Positions 63,017 to 64,000 of a stretch of DNA of 64,000 bases are shown here, one piece after another (position 1 is the first letter of the stretch; every line of letters begins with the position of its first letter). A program made the translations under genes and the position numbers. The notes under the pieces were generated by a model that made no database searches, was not told the DNA's origin, and worked only from the letters and a program-made list of their open reading frames with translations. Origin of the DNA: Pseudomonadales bacterium. GTDB taxonomy: Bacteria > Pseudomonadota > Gammaproteobacteria > Pseudomonadales > Halieaceae. The stretch covers positions 96,716-160,715 of the forward strand of contig JACKNU010000005.1 of NCBI GenBank assembly GCA_024234675.1, read 5' to 3'.

Positions 63017-63937
63017 CTAGCGCTGGGTGCGGCGTACGTAGCTCAGGGGATCCACCGAGCGGCCGTGCTTGTACACCTCAAAGTGCACATGGGCGCCGGT
63101 GGAGCGGCCGGTAGAACCCACCAGCGCGATGGGCTCGCCCTTGCGCACCAGGTCACCGGGTTCCACCAGGTTCTGCTTGTTGTGGGAATAGCGCGTGATC
63201 ACGCCGTCGCCGTGGGAAACCTCTACCATATTGCCGTAGCCGGGCTCACGGCCCGCCCAGGTCACCACACCGGCCGCCACAGCTAATACGTCCGCCCCTT
63301 CCTTGCTGGCAAAATCGATGCCGTTATGCATGGCGCGACGACCGGTGAAGGGGTCCTTGCGCAGGCCATAGGGAGAGGAAATCCAGCCCTTGGTGACCGG
63401 CTGGCCTGACAACCAGCTCTGCTCGTCCAACTTGCGATTCATGAACAACGAGCCGAGCACGTCGAGTTGGTGCTCGCGGTCGGCCAGGCGGGACTCGAAG
63501 CTGTCTACCTCGCTGGTGAGGTCAAGCGAACTGAAATCGACGCTGAACTCCCCCGCCAATGGGCCACCCATGGCCGGCGGCTGGCTGAAGTCGAATTCAC
63601 CGTCGCCGAGATCGGCCATGGCCGCAAGGTGCTCACCGAGGGCATCGAGGCGGGTCATCCTGGCCTGCAGCTCTGCCAGGTTGATGGTGAGGGCCTGCAG
63701 TTTGAGCTCTGCCTCGTTCTGGATCGCTTCCAGCCCGTCGGACTGGCGATCCAGCCCTTGCTGGATACTGTCCAGGGCCGCGCTGCGGGTCTCGCTGCCC
63801 AGCCCCGCCAGATAGCCCACAGCCACCAGCCCCAGGGGCAAACCCAGGCAGCAGAGGGACAGCAGTGCGCGGGACAGACGCCCCAATTCAATGGAACGGG
63901 ACCCGCCATGCCTGCCGTTAATGAGAATTACTTTCAT
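63017..63937 (-). CDS. M23 family peptidoglycan endopeptidase, membrane-anchored
   Basis: This 306-residue protein has an N-terminal membrane helix (about 24-45), a coiled-coil-rich stalk (about 50-165) and a LytM-type domain. Zinc ligands are His204 and Asp208 (MHNGIDFA) and His285 (HVHFEV), so the active site is intact. It would trim or cleave peptide cross-links in the periplasm. ATG 63937 is favoured (MKVILINGRHGGSRS); no strong ribosome-binding site is visible. An M23 gene next to secA is a common arrangement in Pseudomonas and relatives. The remaining 63 bases to the window end hold nothing I can assign. Confidence 0.93.
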   Translation of the reverse strand: MKVILINGRHGGSRSIELGRLSRALLSLCCLGLPLGLVAVGYLAGLGSETRSAALDSIQQGLDRQSDGLEAIQNEAELKLQALTINLAELQARMTRLDALGEHLAAMADLGDGEFDFSQPPAMGGPLAGEFSVDFSSLDLTSEVDSFESRLADREHQLDVLGSLFMNRKLDEQSWLSGQPVTKGWISSPYGLRKDPFTGRRAMHNGIDFASKEGADVLAVAAGVVTWAGREPGYGNMVEVSHGDGVITRYSHNKQNLVEPGDLVRKGEPIALVGSTGRSTGAHVHFEVYKHGRSVDPLSYVRRTQR

Positions 63938-64000
63938 GTAAAAGGCGCGCGGCTGGACTGGCGACCGACTATGCCACAATTACCGTGAAAAAGCCACGTT

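Overview
The window is chromosomal DNA from a GC-rich (roughly 60-65% by eye) Gammaproteobacterium. The best structural guide is the right half, where ampE-ampD-nadC, pilA/pilB-pilC-pilD, coaE, mutT, argJ, secA and a secA-linked M23 peptidase lie close together, a gammaproteobacterial backbone known from Pseudomonas and, in rearranged form, Escherichia. The mix of acyl-CoA dehydrogenases, sulfotransferase, DUF1214 protein, TonB receptor and sodium symporter resembles marine Halieaceae-type (Cellvibrionales) bacteria; that placement is inference. No tRNA, rRNA, CRISPR array, prophage or intact insertion sequence was seen.

Layout. 1-2.5 kb: the 3' end of a DUF1499 gene, a single-PDZ HtrA-like protease, a deazaflavin-type nitroreductase and a small membrane-anchored protein. 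2.5-6.2 kb: a divergent catabolic set (SDR; two adjacent acyl-CoA dehydrogenases; a ketosteroid-isomerase-like protein keeping all three catalytic residues). 6.3-14.5 kb: a two-part YeeE/YedE transporter, cardiolipin synthase, an LrgA/LrgB pair, an NSS sodium symporter, an M24 Xaa-Pro aminopeptidase, a serine hydrolase and rubredoxin. 14.6-26.2 kb: a complete type II secretion operon, gspC to gspN, on the minus strand. 26.2-30.6 kb: sat, cysC, a sulfotransferase, a DUF1214 protein and an unrecognised 59-residue membrane protein, which together look like PAPS production and use for sulfation. 30.7-32.5 kb: beta-carbonic anhydrase overlapping a GAF-GGDEF-type protein whose signature is destroyed.

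32.5-36.6 kb is a thiamine salvage operon: promoter, TPP riboswitch, TonB-dependent receptor, YkoF/MTH1187-like thiamine-binding protein, PnuT and a thiamine kinase, which gives capture, inner-membrane uptake and phosphorylation in one transcript. 36.6-42.7 kb holds yajQ, a panE-like reductase, a YhhN protein, a membrane Ser/Thr kinase beside an FHA-sigma-54 activator, and ampE/ampD. 43.3-48.1 kb holds nadC, rraA, a LysR regulator and malate synthase G.

48.1-53.5 kb is the most unusual part. A DPM1-like polyprenyl-phosphate sugar synthase and two paralogous multi-membrane-span GT-C proteins of TMTC type form one operon directly behind pilA. They are good candidates for a pilin (or other exported-protein) O-glycosylation system. 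pilA has a strong sigma-54 promoter, an upstream TGTC palindrome suited to PilR, and an intrinsic terminator. pilB-pilC-pilD-coaE run the other way; PilD probably processes both the type IV pilin and the gsp pseudopilins. The window ends with mutT, argJ, secA and the M23 peptidase.
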